The notes under the pieces: generated by a model
Seen by the model: the letters and a program-made list of their open reading frames with translations, nothing else
The model's database searches: none
What the model was told of the DNA's origin: nothing
Translations under genes and position numbers: made by a program
Shown here: positions 16,478-25,169 of the stretch, in pieces
How positions within the stretch are numbered: the stretch's first letter is position 1
Layout: each line of letters starts with the position of its first letter
Assembly: GCF_003063335.1 (NCBI RefSeq)
Contig: NZ_NERX01000004.1
Span: forward strand, 124,001 to 188,000
Direction of reading: 5' to 3'
DNA from: Limnohabitans sp. MMS-10A-192
GTDB lineage: Bacteria > Pseudomonadota > Gammaproteobacteria > Burkholderiales > Burkholderiaceae_C
Length of the DNA stretch: 64,000 nt

Positions 16478-17341
16478 TCAGCGTTGCGCAGCCTGTTCGT
16501 ACAGGTGCTGCACTTTGGGCAGGTTGGCTTCGAGCTCTTGGATGCGGTTAGCGCCGCTGGGGTGGGTGGACAAGAAAGAGGCGTTGTTGTTGCCGCCGGA
16601 CGCGGCTTGCATCTTCTTCCACAGCGCAACGCTGGCTTCGGGACGGAAGCCTGCGCGCACAGCGATCTCCAAACCCACCAAGTCGGCTTCGGTTTCATCG
16701 TCGCGGCTGTATTTGAGGCTCAGCAGTTGCGTGCCCATATTGGCCGCTGCATCGCCCAGCGCACCCAAGCCCAGCAATTGCGAGGCAATCGACAGGCCAA
16801 CGCCGGTGACTTTGCTTTTGGCCATGCGTTCGCGGGCATGCTCGCGCAGGGCGTGGGCCATTTCGTGGCCCATGATCATGGCGGCTTCGTCGTCGCTCAA
16901 ATGCAGTTGGTCCAGGATGCCTGTGTAGAACGCGATCTTGCCGCCGGGCATGCACCAGGCGTTGAGCTGCTTGCTGCCGATCAGGTTGACTTGCCACTTC
17001 CACTCGCGGGCTCGTGAATTCCATTGCGCGGTGTGTGGGATGAGTCGTTTGGCAATCTCATGCAGGCGTTGCAGTTGGGGGTGGCCATCGGGTGCCAATG
17101 CACCTTTGGAGCGCGCATCGGCCAGCACCTGGCTGTACTGCTGACGAGCCGAGTTTTCAAGGGTTTCGGCGGGCACCAGGTTGCGCATGCTGGAGGCCGA
17201 GCCGACGTCGACTTGTGCCAAGGCCGAGCCTGCGGCCGTGGCACCTGCAGCCAACAAGAAACCCCTGCGCGCGTTCCAGCGGTGTCCGCCAGAAGTTGCC
17301 AAAGAGGATGAGGGGGTTTTGAGGTCGCAGAGCCAGCACAT
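16478..17341 (-). CDS. M48-family zinc metallopeptidase, exported
   Basis: Gluzincin peptidase related to the YcaL/BepA/LoiP group of envelope quality-control proteases. In 287 residues an N-terminal export signal with twin-arginine-like RRGFLLAAGATAAG precedes the peptidase domain. The HEMAH zinc motif is at 159-163 and the third ligand is the Glu of DDETEADLVGLEIA. A cysteine pair at 2 and 5 (MCWLC) is unusual. It is divergent from the AmpG-like permease with a 54-bp shared promoter region. Together they suggest cell-wall or outer-membrane maintenance. Confidence 0.9.
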   Translation of the reverse strand: MCWLCDLKTPSSSLATSGGHRWNARRGFLLAAGATAAGSALAQVDVGSASSMRNLVPAETLENSARQQYSQVLADARSKGALAPDGHPQLQRLHEIAKRLIPHTAQWNSRAREWKWQVNLIGSKQLNAWCMPGGKIAFYTGILDQLHLSDDEAAMIMGHEMAHALREHARERMAKSKVTGVGLSIASQLLGLGALGDAAANMGTQLLSLKYSRDDETEADLVGLEIAVRAGFRPEASVALWKKMQAASGGNNNASFLSTHPSGANRIQELEANLPKVQHLYEQAAQR

Positions 17342-17395
17342 AGAGGCTGATCATAACCAAGAAGTTGTCATTTTGCATGGCCTGATAATCGAGCC

Positions 17396-18727
17396 ATGAT
17401 TGAAAACACCAGCCCTCCTGAAGCGTCTGCACGCACTTGGCGTGAGTCGCTGCGTTTGTATTTGCAACCGGCCAGTTTGCGCATGCTGTTGTTGGGGTTT
17501 TCGGCGGGCTTGCCGCTGTTGCTGGTGCTGGGCACCTTGAGCTTTCGCCTGCGTGAGGCGGGCATTGACCGCAGCACGATCGGCTATTTGAGTTGGGTGG
17601 GTTTGGCCTACGGTGTCAAATGGATGTGGGCCCCTTTGGTGGACCGTTTGCCGATCCCGTGGCTGACGGCGCGCTTGGGTCGTCGCCGCAGTTGGTTGCT
17701 GCTGTCGCAGGCGGTCATCATGGTGGGCTTGGTGGGCATGGCTTTGAATGACCCGTCGCAGGTGCTGGGCCCATTGGTGGCCTGTGCTTTGGCGGTGGCG
17801 TTTGCATCGGCCACGCAAGACATCGCGCTGGACGCGTACCGCATCGAGTCGGCCGAAGTGAACGCGCAAGCGGCGCTGGCCGCCACGTACCAAACGGGGT
17901 ATCGCCTGGCCATGATCTGGGCTGGTGCCGGGGTGCTGTGGATTGCCGCACGTGCGCAAGGCGCAGAGACCACGGGCTACGCACAGGCCGCTTGGCAAAC
18001 CGCTTATTTGGTGATGGCGTTCAGTTTGTTGCCAGGCATGTTGATGGTGTTGGGCTCGCCCGAGCCCGTGCCCGCTGCGATGAAGCCTGCCCGCAATGTG
18101 GCCGAGTGGGTGCAGGGTGCGCTGGTCGATCCGTTTGCCGATTTCTGGCGCCGCTACCGCTGGCAGGCGGTGTTGGTGCTGGCGCTGATCGCGGTGTACC
18201 GCATCAGCGATGTGGTCATGGGCATCATGGCCAACCCGTTTTATGTGGACATGGGTTTCACCAAGGACGAAGTGGCGGCGGTGACCAAGGTCTATGGCGT
18301 GGTGATGACTTTGCTGGGGGCGTTCATTGGCGGCGTGTTGTCGGCCCGTTGGGGCGTGATGCGCATCCTGATGCTGGGCGCCATCTTGAGCGCAGCGAGC
18401 AATATGCTGTTTGCCTGGCTCAGCGGTGTCGGCCACGATGTAACGGCGCTGATTTGGGTGGTGTCTGCCGATAACTTGGCCAGCGGCATCGCCTCGGCTG
18501 CGTTCATCGCCTATTTGTCTTCGCTGACCAACATCAGTTATTCAGCCACGCAGTATGCGCTGCTCAGTTCGATGATGTTGTTGTTGCCCAAGTTCATCGC
18601 GGGGTTCTCGGGGGACTTTGTGAACGCCTACGGCTACGCGTATTTCTTTCAGGTGACGGCTTGGTTGGGTGTGCCGGTGTTGCTGTTGGTGGCGTTGGCC
18701 TCAAGGGTGCATGCGCGCAGTGAATGA
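17396..18727 (+). CDS. ampG: AmpG-like MFS permease
   Basis: A 443-residue major facilitator with 12 predicted membrane segments. AmpG features include LLLGFSAGLPLLLVLGTLSFRLREAGI at the start, GLAYGVKWMWAPLVDR and FASATQDIALDAYRIE. The family imports anhydro-muropeptides for cell-wall recycling. The assignment to AmpG rather than another acetyl-CoA-transporter-like MFS subgroup is fairly secure. Downstream lies a palindromic repeat cluster, then a Cpx-like two-component system. Confidence 0.9.
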   Translation: MIENTSPPEASARTWRESLRLYLQPASLRMLLLGFSAGLPLLLVLGTLSFRLREAGIDRSTIGYLSWVGLAYGVKWMWAPLVDRLPIPWLTARLGRRRSWLLLSQAVIMVGLVGMALNDPSQVLGPLVACALAVAFASATQDIALDAYRIESAEVNAQAALAATYQTGYRLAMIWAGAGVLWIAARAQGAETTGYAQAAWQTAYLVMAFSLLPGMLMVLGSPEPVPAAMKPARNVAEWVQGALVDPFADFWRRYRWQAVLVLALIAVYRISDVVMGIMANPFYVDMGFTKDEVAAVTKVYGVVMTLLGAFIGGVLSARWGVMRILMLGAILSAASNMLFAWLSGVGHDVTALIWVVSADNLASGIASAAFIAYLSSLTNISYSATQYALLSSMMLLLPKFIAGFSGDFVNAYGYAYFFQVTAWLGVPVLLLVALASRVHARSE

Positions 18728-18746
18728 GTACCTTGCCCTAAGCATG

Positions 18747-18813
18747 CATGGATCCCGGCTCAAGGCCGGGATGACTTAGCAGAACTGTCACCCCGGACTT
18801 GATCCGGGGTCCA
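18747..18813. repeat. Dispersed palindromic repeat cluster 5
   Basis: Two opposed copies: 18747-18775 (core GATCCCGGCTCAAGGCCGGG) and 18786-18813 (TGTCACCCCGGACTTGATCC). Placed just after the AmpG-like gene, they could act as its transcription terminator. Confidence 0.85.
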
Positions 18814-18850
18814 TCTCCACCATCTTCGCAGCGCGCGCAAACCCGATAGA

Positions 18851-18865
18851 TTTACCCAGCTTTAC
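18851..18865 (-). promoter_or_regulatory. Cpx-type box upstream of the response regulator
   Basis: TTTACCCAGCTTTAC, whose reverse complement is GTAAA-N5-GTAAA, the enterobacterial CpxR consensus. It ends 44 bp before the response-regulator start codon, which fits autoregulation. Site identity rests on the motif only. Confidence 0.6.
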
Positions 18866-18909
18866 ACAAGCGATACGCCCGGCACTGGCTCAAAGAGGAT
18901 GATGCATTC

Positions 18910-19611
18910 ATGCAACAACTATTGATGATTGAAGACGATGTCCGCTTGGCGGGCATGGTGTCGCAATACCTGGGTGCTTCAGGTTTTGAGGTGAGTCACG
19001 CGCCCGATGCCCAGACGGGTTTGTCACGGCTGCAATCTGCGGGTGTGGACCTGGTGATCCTGGATCTGATGCTGCCCGACATGGACGGTTTGCAAGTGTG
19101 TCAGCGCATCCGGTCCTTGCCTGGTGCGCTCGGTCAGGTGCCGGTGCTCATGCTCACGGCCAAAGGCGACCCGATGGACCGCATCATTGGCCTGGAGATG
19201 GGGGCTGATGACTACTTGCCCAAACCCTTTGAGCCGCGCGAGTTGCTGGCCCGCATCAAAGCCATCTTGCGGCGCAAAGGCACAGACACGGCGACCAGTG
19301 CGCAGGCGATGCAGTTTGGTTCTTTGGAAATTGACCGCGATGCACGACGCGTCTCTGTCAAGGGACAAGCGTGTGATTTGACCTCGTACCAGTTTGATCT
19401 GCTGGTGGCGCTGGCCGAACGCGCAGGTCGCGTGCTGACGCGCGACCAGATCATGGAAGCGGTGCGCGGGCGTGAGCTGGAAGCGTTTGACCGCTCCATC
19501 GATGTGCACATGGGGCGCATCCGCGCAGCCATTGAGGCCGACCCGAAAGCACCGCAACGCATCTTGACGGTGCGCGGCGTGGGCTATGTGTTTGCGCGCC
19601 AGCAGGACTGA
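18910..19611 (+). CDS. OmpR/PhoB-family response regulator (CpxR/RstA-like)
   Basis: DNA-binding response regulator, 233 residues. The receiver domain has acidic IEDD (7-10), phospho-acceptor D52 in LDLMLPDMDG, and Lys in LPKPF. The C-terminal winged helix ends with DRSIDVHMGRIRAAIE and VRGVGYVFA. It is followed directly by its kinase, with stop and start nearly adjacent. A Cpx-type direct repeat lies upstream, and the neighbouring M48 peptidase and AmpG-like genes are envelope genes, so a role in envelope stress is plausible. Confidence 0.93.
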   Translation: MQQLLMIEDDVRLAGMVSQYLGASGFEVSHAPDAQTGLSRLQSAGVDLVILDLMLPDMDGLQVCQRIRSLPGALGQVPVLMLTAKGDPMDRIIGLEMGADDYLPKPFEPRELLARIKAILRRKGTDTATSAQAMQFGSLEIDRDARRVSVKGQACDLTSYQFDLLVALAERAGRVLTRDQIMEAVRGRELEAFDRSIDVHMGRIRAAIEADPKAPQRILTVRGVGYVFARQQD

Positions 19612-19614
19612 GTG

Positions 19615-20835
19615 ATGTTCAAAGGGCTGTCCAGGCATTTGTACCTGCGCATATGGCTGGCCGTGGTGGCTGGCGTGGCCGTGTTGATGCTGGTGGTCGG
19701 GTGGTTTTGGCGAGCCAGCATGGAGCACAACACGCCGCCGCCCATGCCGCGCGACTGGATCATCATGACGCCTCAAGGCGAAGTGTTGGGGACTTCCGCC
19801 CCGAGACAGCGCCCGGGCATGCCTTTGGATTTTGCATTCACCCTGCCCGACGGACGCGAGGTGCAACTGCAAATCCAGCGCAAGTGGGAGGATGGTCGCC
19901 CCCCGCATCGTCTGCACCGTGAGCCACCTTGGTGGGCCACACCGCCGTATGGTTTTTTCTGGATGTTGGGCTTGATCGGGCTGGCCGTGGCCTTGGGTTT
20001 GTACCCGGTGGTGCGGCGCTTGACGCAGCGCCTGGAAGGTCTGCAACGTGGTGTGCAGCGCTGGGGCGAGGGCGATTTATCGGCCCGCGTGCCGGTGCAA
20101 GGCGACGATGAAGTGGCCGATTTGTCGCAACGCTTCAACCAGGCGGCTGGGCACATTGAGGGGCTGATGGCTTCGCAAAAGTCTTTGCTGGCCAACGCCT
20201 CGCATGAATTGCGTTCGCCGATGGCCCGCATCCGCATGGGTCTGGAGTTGATGGATGTGGCCAATGCCGACATGCGCCAGCGCACCCGCGCTGAAATCTT
20301 GCGCAACATGGCCGAGCTCGATCAGTTGATCGACGAGATTTTGCTGGCCAGCCGACTGGATGCCAAAGAAGCCGACATGGGCACCATCGAAGCGGTGGAC
20401 TTGGTGGGCTTGTGCGCTGAAGAATGCGCCCGCGTAGGCGCTTTGCTGGATGTGCCGGGCGGCATGCATACGCTGGAAGTGCAGGGCGTGGCCAAACTGC
20501 TGCGCCGCATGGTGCGCAACCTGCTTGAAAACGCGCGCCGGTATGGCGCAACTGCTGCAGATGGCGAAGGCATTGTTTTGTCTTTGCGGTCAGAAAAAAA
20601 GCAAGTGCTTTTGACTGTGTGCGATAACGGGCCAGGTGTGCCTCCTGAATACCGTGAACGCATTTTTGAGCCCTTCTTCCGCTTGCCCGGCGCCAGTGAG
20701 CGCGTGGGTGGGGTGGGGCTGGGCTTATCGTTGGTCAAGTCGATTGTGGAGCGCCACCATGGCACTGTGCGCTGTGTGCACAAGCCGGAGCAGGGGGCTT
20801 GTTTTGAGGTCCGATGGTGTCGAGCGCCGCGTTGA
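19615..20835 (+). CDS. Sensor histidine kinase (CpxA/RstB-like)
   Basis: Inner-membrane sensor kinase, 406 residues from ATG 19615; a GTG three bases earlier is also possible. Membrane segments at about 12-32 and 114-132 flank an 80-residue periplasmic loop rich in Pro and Arg. These are followed by a HAMP domain, the phospho-acceptor His197 in ASHELRSPMARIR, the N box NLLENARRYG, G1 DNGPGV and G2 GVGLGLSLV. It is the partner of the regulator at 18910. The periplasmic part ends HRLHREPPWW and has no recognisable ligand domain. Confidence 0.93.
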   Translation: MFKGLSRHLYLRIWLAVVAGVAVLMLVVGWFWRASMEHNTPPPMPRDWIIMTPQGEVLGTSAPRQRPGMPLDFAFTLPDGREVQLQIQRKWEDGRPPHRLHREPPWWATPPYGFFWMLGLIGLAVALGLYPVVRRLTQRLEGLQRGVQRWGEGDLSARVPVQGDDEVADLSQRFNQAAGHIEGLMASQKSLLANASHELRSPMARIRMGLELMDVANADMRQRTRAEILRNMAELDQLIDEILLASRLDAKEADMGTIEAVDLVGLCAEECARVGALLDVPGGMHTLEVQGVAKLLRRMVRNLLENARRYGATAADGEGIVLSLRSEKKQVLLTVCDNGPGVPPEYRERIFEPFFRLPGASERVGGVGLGLSLVKSIVERHHGTVRCVHKPEQGACFEVRWCRAPR

Positions 20836-20850
20836 AACTCGAGACGCTGC

Positions 20851-21843
20851 CTATCTGTGACTGTTCTTGAGCCAAGGTAATGGCGATGCGGGCTCGATCA
20901 TACAGGGCTGTGTTTCATTCAGTGGGGCGCCACTCAGCAAGCTCGAGTAAACATGCAAATAACCTTGCGCCATTTTTTCGGCATTGAAATTTTCGCGTGC
21001 GTGGAGGTGACAAGTCTCACGGTCGAACAACTGTTCGGTCAGTGCTGCAGCCAAATCCGACTGATGGTTAGACAGAACACCGCAGGCTGCAGGAACCAGT
21101 TCTTGTAGCGCGCCATAGGGTGTCGCAAACACTGGGCAACCAAAATACAGACTTTCGATGACGGCCAAACCAAATGGCTCGTGCCATCGAACGGGAAAGA
21201 CCAAGCCTTTGGATCGCCTCATCACGGAAAATTTAGTTTCTCCTCCAACCATGCCTTTGAACTGGATTTTTCTAGACCAGGTGAATCGAAATCCACGTTT
21301 TAAATTCAAGCGGTTACCACCCATGACCACCAAATTAGCCGGTGCTTGCAAACAAGTGTCAATCGCTCCTTGAACGTTTTTGACCCGCCATGCTGCTTTG
21401 CCGAGAAAGTGGAAATAATCATCGGGCTTGCTCAGCTCGACAGGCCCATAAGCGGACCAATCCAGTCCGTTGTGCACATGGCATCGGGCGTTGTGCCTTT
21501 GAGCATGATCGCGAGAAACAAAGACCGTGTTGGCGGGCAGGACCTCGCCCACCTGTGAGTTGCCGTGCTGAGTCATCAGCCAAGGACGATCCAGTGTCAG
21601 TTCAAGACCTGGGTTGAATTGGAAATGAACCACATCCACATCTACCGGGATTTGGCTTTGCCAGTCGAGTTCTTCCTGAATCTCGATGACTTGCCCGAAT
21701 GGGCATTGAGAGCCTGATGGGACCAAATAGCTGACGCGGTGCCCCATTTTGACCAAGGCCAGGCCCAAATCCCAGATCACTCTCTCTGTTCCACTATAGG
21801 CGAAAACTGGAATCACCGCCCTGTTGATGAAAAGGATGTGCAT
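20851..21843 (-). CDS. Family 4 glycosyltransferase
   Basis: A 330-residue GT-B glycosyltransferase. The N-terminal half has SGTERVIWDLGLALVKMGH, typical of GT4 acceptor domains. The C-terminal half has the donor-site segment FPVRWHEPFGLAVIESLYFGCPVFATPYGALQE, with the E-x7-E motif. It is the last gene of a three-glycosyltransferase run. The product is probably LPS core or another surface glycan. Its coding sequence is visibly more AT-rich than the flanking genes. Confidence 0.9.
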   Translation of the reverse strand: MHILFINRAVIPVFAYSGTERVIWDLGLALVKMGHRVSYLVPSGSQCPFGQVIEIQEELDWQSQIPVDVDVVHFQFNPGLELTLDRPWLMTQHGNSQVGEVLPANTVFVSRDHAQRHNARCHVHNGLDWSAYGPVELSKPDDYFHFLGKAAWRVKNVQGAIDTCLQAPANLVVMGGNRLNLKRGFRFTWSRKIQFKGMVGGETKFSVMRRSKGLVFPVRWHEPFGLAVIESLYFGCPVFATPYGALQELVPAACGVLSNHQSDLAAALTEQLFDRETCHLHARENFNAEKMAQGYLHVYSSLLSGAPLNETQPCMIEPASPLPWLKNSHR

Positions 21844-21847
21844 GTAT

Positions 21848-22633
21848 TTACCGTGTCACAATTTTTTCAAGAGTGTCTTTGTCGTAATGCAACATGGCAT
21901 AACGGAAAAAGCATTCCAGGGCGATGAAGAAGCAAAAGAGAAAGCCTTCAGCACCGCATAGAAAACCACGCCGGAAAAAGTAAAGCTGGATGAAGTTTGC
22001 AAAAGCCGACGCGAAACCACGCAATACGCCGCCGCGCTTGCCTGCTTTAGCGCGTTTTGCAGCACCCAGCTGAGCGTATTGAGCCAATTTTTGCAAGCTG
22101 CCGTAAACCGTTTCACGCGAATAATGAAGCAATCGCCCTTTGCAAGTGATCACAGGTGTCGTTGGGTCTGCGAGTACAGCGTGTTCGTGAACCACCCCTT
22201 CGAAGCGGAGTAAATTGGCAGACTGGAAAAGTCGCATGACCCCGCCCGTAGACTTCATCCGAGTCAGCGACTTGCCGTAAGCGACTTGATTCCAAAGGAT
22301 TTTCCATGCGGCCTTGCGCCCACTCGATACAGCAGCTTGAATTTCAGCCTGTAATTCCGGTGTGATGACCTCGTCCGCATCCAGAAAGAAGATGTAGTCA
22401 CAAGTGGCGTATTGAAGCAGGCGGTTGCGTTGTTCGGCAAAACCTTGCCAGTCAGCATGGGTGTGCACTTGCGCACCGAGGGTCTGTGCCATGGCGACCG
22501 TGTTGTCTTTGCTGCCGCTGTCCACCACCACGATCTGGTCTGCGAATTTAGCGCTTTCTATGCATTGTGTGATGCGGCGTTCCTCATTCATGGTGAGGAT
22601 GCCAATGCACAAGGTAGGGGCATTAGTTTTCAT
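21848..22633 (-). CDS. Family 2 glycosyltransferase, WaaE/KdtX-like
   Basis: A 261-residue GT-A enzyme close to the LPS-core beta-1,4-glucosyltransferase group. It shows ILTMNEERRITQCIESAKFADQIVVVDSGS at the N-terminus, the DxD-type metal site in FFLDADEVITPEL, and a C-terminal hydrophobic, Phe-rich segment for membrane attachment. It overlaps the upstream glycosyltransferase by 11 bp and is followed after 4 bp by the GT4 gene. Confidence 0.9.
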   Translation of the reverse strand: MKTNAPTLCIGILTMNEERRITQCIESAKFADQIVVVDSGSKDNTVAMAQTLGAQVHTHADWQGFAEQRNRLLQYATCDYIFFLDADEVITPELQAEIQAAVSSGRKAAWKILWNQVAYGKSLTRMKSTGGVMRLFQSANLLRFEGVVHEHAVLADPTTPVITCKGRLLHYSRETVYGSLQKLAQYAQLGAAKRAKAGKRGGVLRGFASAFANFIQLYFFRRGFLCGAEGFLFCFFIALECFFRYAMLHYDKDTLEKIVTR

Positions 22634-23501
22634 GGGGTTTCCAATCGATCACACCACGAAGTCGACCATACATTCGAGCAATCAGGCGGGGTGCCGGTAA
22701 AAGTATTCGCAGTGGCAGAGCCAAGCAAGTCTGGATGATCAGCTTTTTTCGTTGCGCAATGGCTTGCTCAAGCCGAATGTGTTTGGCCGTGAAGATGAGC
22801 TTGGATTGCGCGTGGTGATATCCGCGAATGAATTCGCTCTTCAAGGGGCTTTTCCCTTTGACGGAGCCCCTTGACCGATGCACCGCAGTGATCGCGGGGT
22901 CAATGATCATGGCGCGCTTGGCATTGAAAAGCCGCACGCACAGGTCATCGTCTTCGTAGTAGAGGAAAAACCGCTCGTCAAAGAATCCAATGTCATCGAA
23001 GGCTTGGATTCGAAAAAGCATAGCGGCTCCGCATACAAAACCCACGCAGGCAGGACCCTCTTGAATACCCGGCCCTTTCGAATCCCACAGCAGATGAGGC
23101 CAACGGTAGTTGATGTCCGGGCTCTTGTCTGCATGCAGCAGCTGTGGGGCAATGAGGGCGGCCTGGGGGTAAGTCTGGGCCGTTTGCATCAGTGCCCGTA
23201 TGGCTGCGGGTGTGATCTCGCAGTCGGGGTTCAGCAGGAGCGCAAAGGGGGTTTTGATTTGTTTCAGCGCCCGGTTGTTGGCGGTTCCAAATCCCAGGTT
23301 TCGCTGTAGCTCAATCACCTGCGCGTTTGGCAGATGCCGTCTGGCAGCAGCAGCGCAACCATCATCACTGCCGTTGTCTGCAATGACGATGTGCGGGCAT
23401 TCGGCCAAGGATCGGCCCAATTCTGCCAAGCAATGGGCGCTGTTGTACGTCACGACAATGATCGTGACGTCATCCAAGTCATGAACAGAGGTTTCAGCCA
23501 T
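22623..23501 (-). CDS. Family 2 glycosyltransferase, rhamnosyltransferase-like
   Basis: A 292-residue GT-A enzyme with TIIVVTYNSAHCLAELGRSL, ADNGSDD, RNLGFGTANNRAL, LLNPDC (the DxD-equivalent) and FFLYYEDDDLCVRL, the pattern of dTDP-rhamnosyltransferase-type enzymes. It starts 27 bp after the small zinc-finger gene and overlaps the next glycosyltransferase, so it likely belongs to one transcript with ilvE. Acceptor unknown. Confidence 0.88.
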   Translation of the reverse strand: MAETSVHDLDDVTIIVVTYNSAHCLAELGRSLAECPHIVIADNGSDDGCAAAARRHLPNAQVIELQRNLGFGTANNRALKQIKTPFALLLNPDCEITPAAIRALMQTAQTYPQAALIAPQLLHADKSPDINYRWPHLLWDSKGPGIQEGPACVGFVCGAAMLFRIQAFDDIGFFDERFFLYYEDDDLCVRLFNAKRAMIIDPAITAVHRSRGSVKGKSPLKSEFIRGYHHAQSKLIFTAKHIRLEQAIAQRKKLIIQTCLALPLRILLPAPRLIARMYGRLRGVIDWKPHEN

Positions 23502-23527
23502 GCGGCGACTGCGAAAACGGAGCCAGC

Positions 23528-23731
23528 TCAGTGTCCGTGCCCCACAACCTCACCCGCCTTGAGTTTGTACTCGGTGCCGCAATAAGGGCACTTGGCTTGG
23601 CCGGTTTTGGCCACGTCCAGGTACACCTTGGGGTGGCTGTTCCACAGCTTCATGTCGGCTTTGGGGCTGGGGCAGAACACGCCGCCTTGGGGGTTCAGGT
23701 CAGCGGCCAGCAGTTCGATGGTGTTGCTCAT
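23528..23731 (-). CDS. zf-CHCC zinc-finger protein
   Basis: A 67-residue protein of the CHCC zinc-finger type related to the NDUFS6/complex I accessory domain. Putative ligands are Cys in GGVFCPSP, His in NSHPKVYLD, and the CPYCG pair near residue 49. Its final GHGH adds histidines. It lies directly after ilvE, a common Burkholderiales arrangement. Precise role unknown. Confidence 0.9.
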   Translation of the reverse strand: MSNTIELLAADLNPQGGVFCPSPKADMKLWNSHPKVYLDVAKTGQAKCPYCGTEYKLKAGEVVGHGH

Positions 23732-23743
23732 GTTGTGGTGTCC

Positions 23744-24682
23744 TTAAACCAAAGTCAGCCAGTGGGCGTACTTGGGGTTGCGGCCGTTGACGATGTCAAA
23801 GAACGCGGATTGAATTTTCTCGGTGATCGGGCCGCGGCTGCCCGTGCCCAGTTCGATGCGGTCCAATTCGCGGATAGGCGTCACTTCGGCGGCTGTGCCA
23901 GTGAAGAAGGCTTCGTCGGCGATGTAGATCTCGTCGCGCGTGATGCGCTTTTGCACAATCTCCAGGCCCAGGTCCTTGGCGATGTGGAACACGGTGTTGC
24001 GGGTGATGCCGTTCAAGGCCCCGGCCGACAAATCGGGTGTATAAATCACGCCGTCTTTGACCACGAAGATGTTTTCGCCAGCACCTTCGGACACGAAGCC
24101 CGAGGTGTCGAGCAACAGGGCTTCGTCGTAGCCTTCGTCGGTCACTTCCATGTTGGCCAGGATCGAGTTGGTGTAGTTGCTCACCGCCTTGGCTTGCGTC
24201 ATGGTGATGTTGACGTGGTGGCGGGTGTAGCTGGAGGTCTTCACGCGGATGCCGCGTTTCATGCCTTCTTCGCCCAAGTAGGCGCCCCAGGTCCAAGCTG
24301 CGACCATCAGGTGGATGGTGTTGCCCTTGGGGCTCACGCCCAGCTTTTTATCGCCAATCCAGGTGAGAGGGCGGATGTAGCCGCTTTCCAAATTGTTTTC
24401 ACGGACCACATCGCGTTGTGCTTGGTTGACTTGGTCTTTGGTGAAAGGGATATTCATGCGCAAAATCTTGGCGCTGTTGAAGAGGCGGTCGGTGTGTTCT
24501 TGCAGGCGGAAGATGGCCGTGCCTTGCTCGGTTTTGTAAGCGCGCACGCCTTCAAAGGCGCCGCAACCGTAGTGCAGGGTGTGGCTCAGCACATGGATCT
24601 TGGCGTCGCGCCAATCGACCATTTGGCCGTCCATCCAGATTTTGCCGTCACGGTCTGACATAGAAGGAATTACGACGCTCAT
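23744..24682 (-). CDS. ilvE: Branched-chain amino acid aminotransferase
   Basis: PLP-dependent fold-type IV transaminase that makes valine, leucine and isoleucine from their 2-oxo acids. The 312 residues include HTLHYGCGAFEGVRAY, the catalytic-lysine region MTQAKAVSNYTNSILA, the phosphate-binding segment ALLLDTSGFVSEGAGENIF and TPDLSAGALNGITRNT. It is the first gene of the leftward run continuing into the zinc-finger protein and glycosyltransferases. Confidence 0.96.
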   Translation of the reverse strand: MSVVIPSMSDRDGKIWMDGQMVDWRDAKIHVLSHTLHYGCGAFEGVRAYKTEQGTAIFRLQEHTDRLFNSAKILRMNIPFTKDQVNQAQRDVVRENNLESGYIRPLTWIGDKKLGVSPKGNTIHLMVAAWTWGAYLGEEGMKRGIRVKTSSYTRHHVNITMTQAKAVSNYTNSILANMEVTDEGYDEALLLDTSGFVSEGAGENIFVVKDGVIYTPDLSAGALNGITRNTVFHIAKDLGLEIVQKRITRDEIYIADEAFFTGTAAEVTPIRELDRIELGTGSRGPITEKIQSAFFDIVNGRNPKYAHWLTLV

Positions 24683-24727
24683 CAGGGTTCCTTAGAAGAG
24701 GGTTTGTTGGCTGTAAAAATACCCATT

Positions 24728-25138
24728 TTACGGGGTCATCGGTTCTGTATTTTCGGGGCGATGCAGTGACCATTCGGTCAATTTGCCTCCGATGAAAGTG
24801 CAAGTCACGCTGGATTGCCCCGTGTCTGTCCAAGTGAAAACCTCGGGCTGCTCGTCTTTGGGGCTTTGCAGACTGCCCAGTGAGCGTGTCATGGCGATGA
24901 CATGCATCAGGCTGACGTCCTTTTTGAGCTTGGCGTTGAGCATCACGGCGCTGGCCACGTGGCCAATCGGTCGGTTGGCGGCTTTTTTCAGGATGGTGAT
25001 CATCCGCGTGAAATGCAGCAAGATCCACATGACCACGCCGCCAGCGGCTAAAGCGACGCCCGCCCAACCAAATTGACGCCAAGCGCCCGCAGTGAAAACA
25101 ATGATGGCCACAGGGGCCAGGATTTTGGTGAAATTCAT
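24728..25138 (-). CDS. Small membrane protein, function unknown
   Basis: A 136-residue protein with two N-terminal membrane segments (about residues 4-20 and 24-42), then a soluble domain (MTRSLGSLQSPKDEQPEVFTWTDTG...). The ATG at 25138 is used; an in-frame TTG at 25162 would add eight residues. No family recognised with confidence. It lies 31 bp after radA on the same strand, so co-transcription with radA is likely. Confidence 0.75.
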   Translation of the reverse strand: MNFTKILAPVAIIVFTAGAWRQFGWAGVALAAGGVVMWILLHFTRMITILKKAANRPIGHVASAVMLNAKLKKDVSLMHVIAMTRSLGSLQSPKDEQPEVFTWTDTGQSSVTCTFIGGKLTEWSLHRPENTEPMTP

Positions 25139-25169
25139 GGAGGGGGATTGTGCCTTGCTCAAGAGGGGG

